From contig CM075655.1 of assembly GCA_037953625.1 (NCBI GenBank), forward strand, positions 13,410,001 to 13,474,000: a stretch of DNA of 64,000 nucleotides, written 5' to 3'. Positions 63,546 to 64,000 of the stretch are shown here, in pieces; position 1 is the first letter of the stretch; the number at the start of each line of letters is the position of its first letter. Under the pieces are notes generated by a model. That model saw nothing but the letters and a program-made list of their open reading frames with translations. It had not been told where the DNA came from and did not search any database. The stretch comes from Crotalaria pallida. Its lineage: Eukaryota > Streptophyta > Magnoliopsida > Fabales > Fabaceae. The translations under genes and the position numbers were made by a program.

Positions 63546-64000
63546 TCTCAAATTCAATTTTTTTGATTTATTCAGTTAAGGTTTAAAATGTCTAATTCAA
63601 TTTATGTACGAAAAAGTTTATTCGAAATTATTTTTGTTAAAAACTAAATACGATTCTTGTATGGTCTTAAAAGAAAATTTTTATACCTCAATCTTATTAA
63701 ATCGATCAAGTCCATAATATATTAACATTAAAATTATTTACTTAGTTTTACAATGTAAGAGAGCGTGACAGAGTGCAACCCAGATATTTGCCTGGCGCTT
63801 GAGTGACTTGACCTGATGCTTGAGCACCCAAATTTTTATCAAAACTTTGGCTTTTCACAATTTTTCACATTCCAATGGATTCTAATGCATTCCAACATCT
63901 CCATAAATATAAGAATGATAGGAAAACACATTCTAAAAACAATGTTTTCATCTTATTATTTGTGATCAAAGTTCAAAATGTTACAATCACCACCTTATCA
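63546..64000. other. Unassigned AT-rich DNA at the window edge
   Basis: CGCTTGAG-type words lie at 63,795-63,830 and an ATAAATATAAG TATA-like word near 63,905. It could be the upstream part of another LTR, but the boundary is outside the window. Confidence 0.35.

Overview
This window is nuclear DNA of a flowering plant, very probably a eudicot and plausibly a legume. The evidence is one spliced gene with plant-type GT-AG introns, plant LTR retrotransposon lineages (Tat-type Ty3/gypsy, chromovirus-type Ty3/gypsy, Sirevirus-like Ty1/copia), an L1-type LINE, SINEs and MITEs. The legume guess rests on the style of the LTRs (TGTAACACCC ends, GTAATCGATTAC motifs) and is an inference. I saw no rRNA or tRNA gene, no CRISPR array and no bacterial operon.

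Region 1, 1-28,565, is a nest of mobile elements. The left edge is the start of a minus-strand LTR. An L1-type LINE on the minus strand runs from 28,548 (5' end) to 1,072 (poly-A end) and is flanked by a near-perfect 17-bp target duplication. Two elements have landed inside it: a 1.6-kb DNA element with long inverted repeats (5,103-6,702) and a Tat-lineage gypsy element (6,847-26,571, TSD TTTGG). The Tat element has gag-protease, pol with two RNase H domains, and two antisense ORFs between pol and its 3' LTR. That 3' LTR is itself split by a young 9.4-kb Sirevirus-like copia element (16,946-26,321).

Region 2, 28,566-39,000, holds the only intact host gene I can support: a seven-exon WAT1-related (EamA/MtN21-type) membrane transporter on the minus strand, 29,496-37,747. 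All six splice junctions keep the frame and give 392 residues. Its introns carry three inverted-repeat elements, two SINEs and a diverged internal duplication. A Stowaway-type MITE lies upstream.

Region 3, 39,000-57,600, is a dead plant U-box E3 ligase gene cut in two. Between its halves sits a minus-strand solo LTR (39,465-57,336, about 5.1 kb once later insertions are removed, TSD GCGAT/ACGAT). The LTR was later invaded by a truncated chromovirus (about 42,700-47,316) and by a degenerate, apparently pol-less Sirevirus-like element (48,973-57,092), whose gag was in turn hit by a CACTA-type MITE.

Region 4, 57,600-64,000, contains a plus-strand fragment of an LTR related to the solo LTR, then another chromovirus-type LTR starting at 60,517. 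The second LTR has a splice-acceptor-like site followed by a damaged reading frame with an acidic end.

The window is therefore one live gene, one dead gene, and a stratified record of transposition whose order can be read from target duplications. The features most worth follow-up are the antisense genes of the Tat element, the palindromic motif arrays in the two Sirevirus-like elements, the repeated TAG stops that look like C-to-T decay, and the acidic reading frames behind intron-like ends in the long LTRs.
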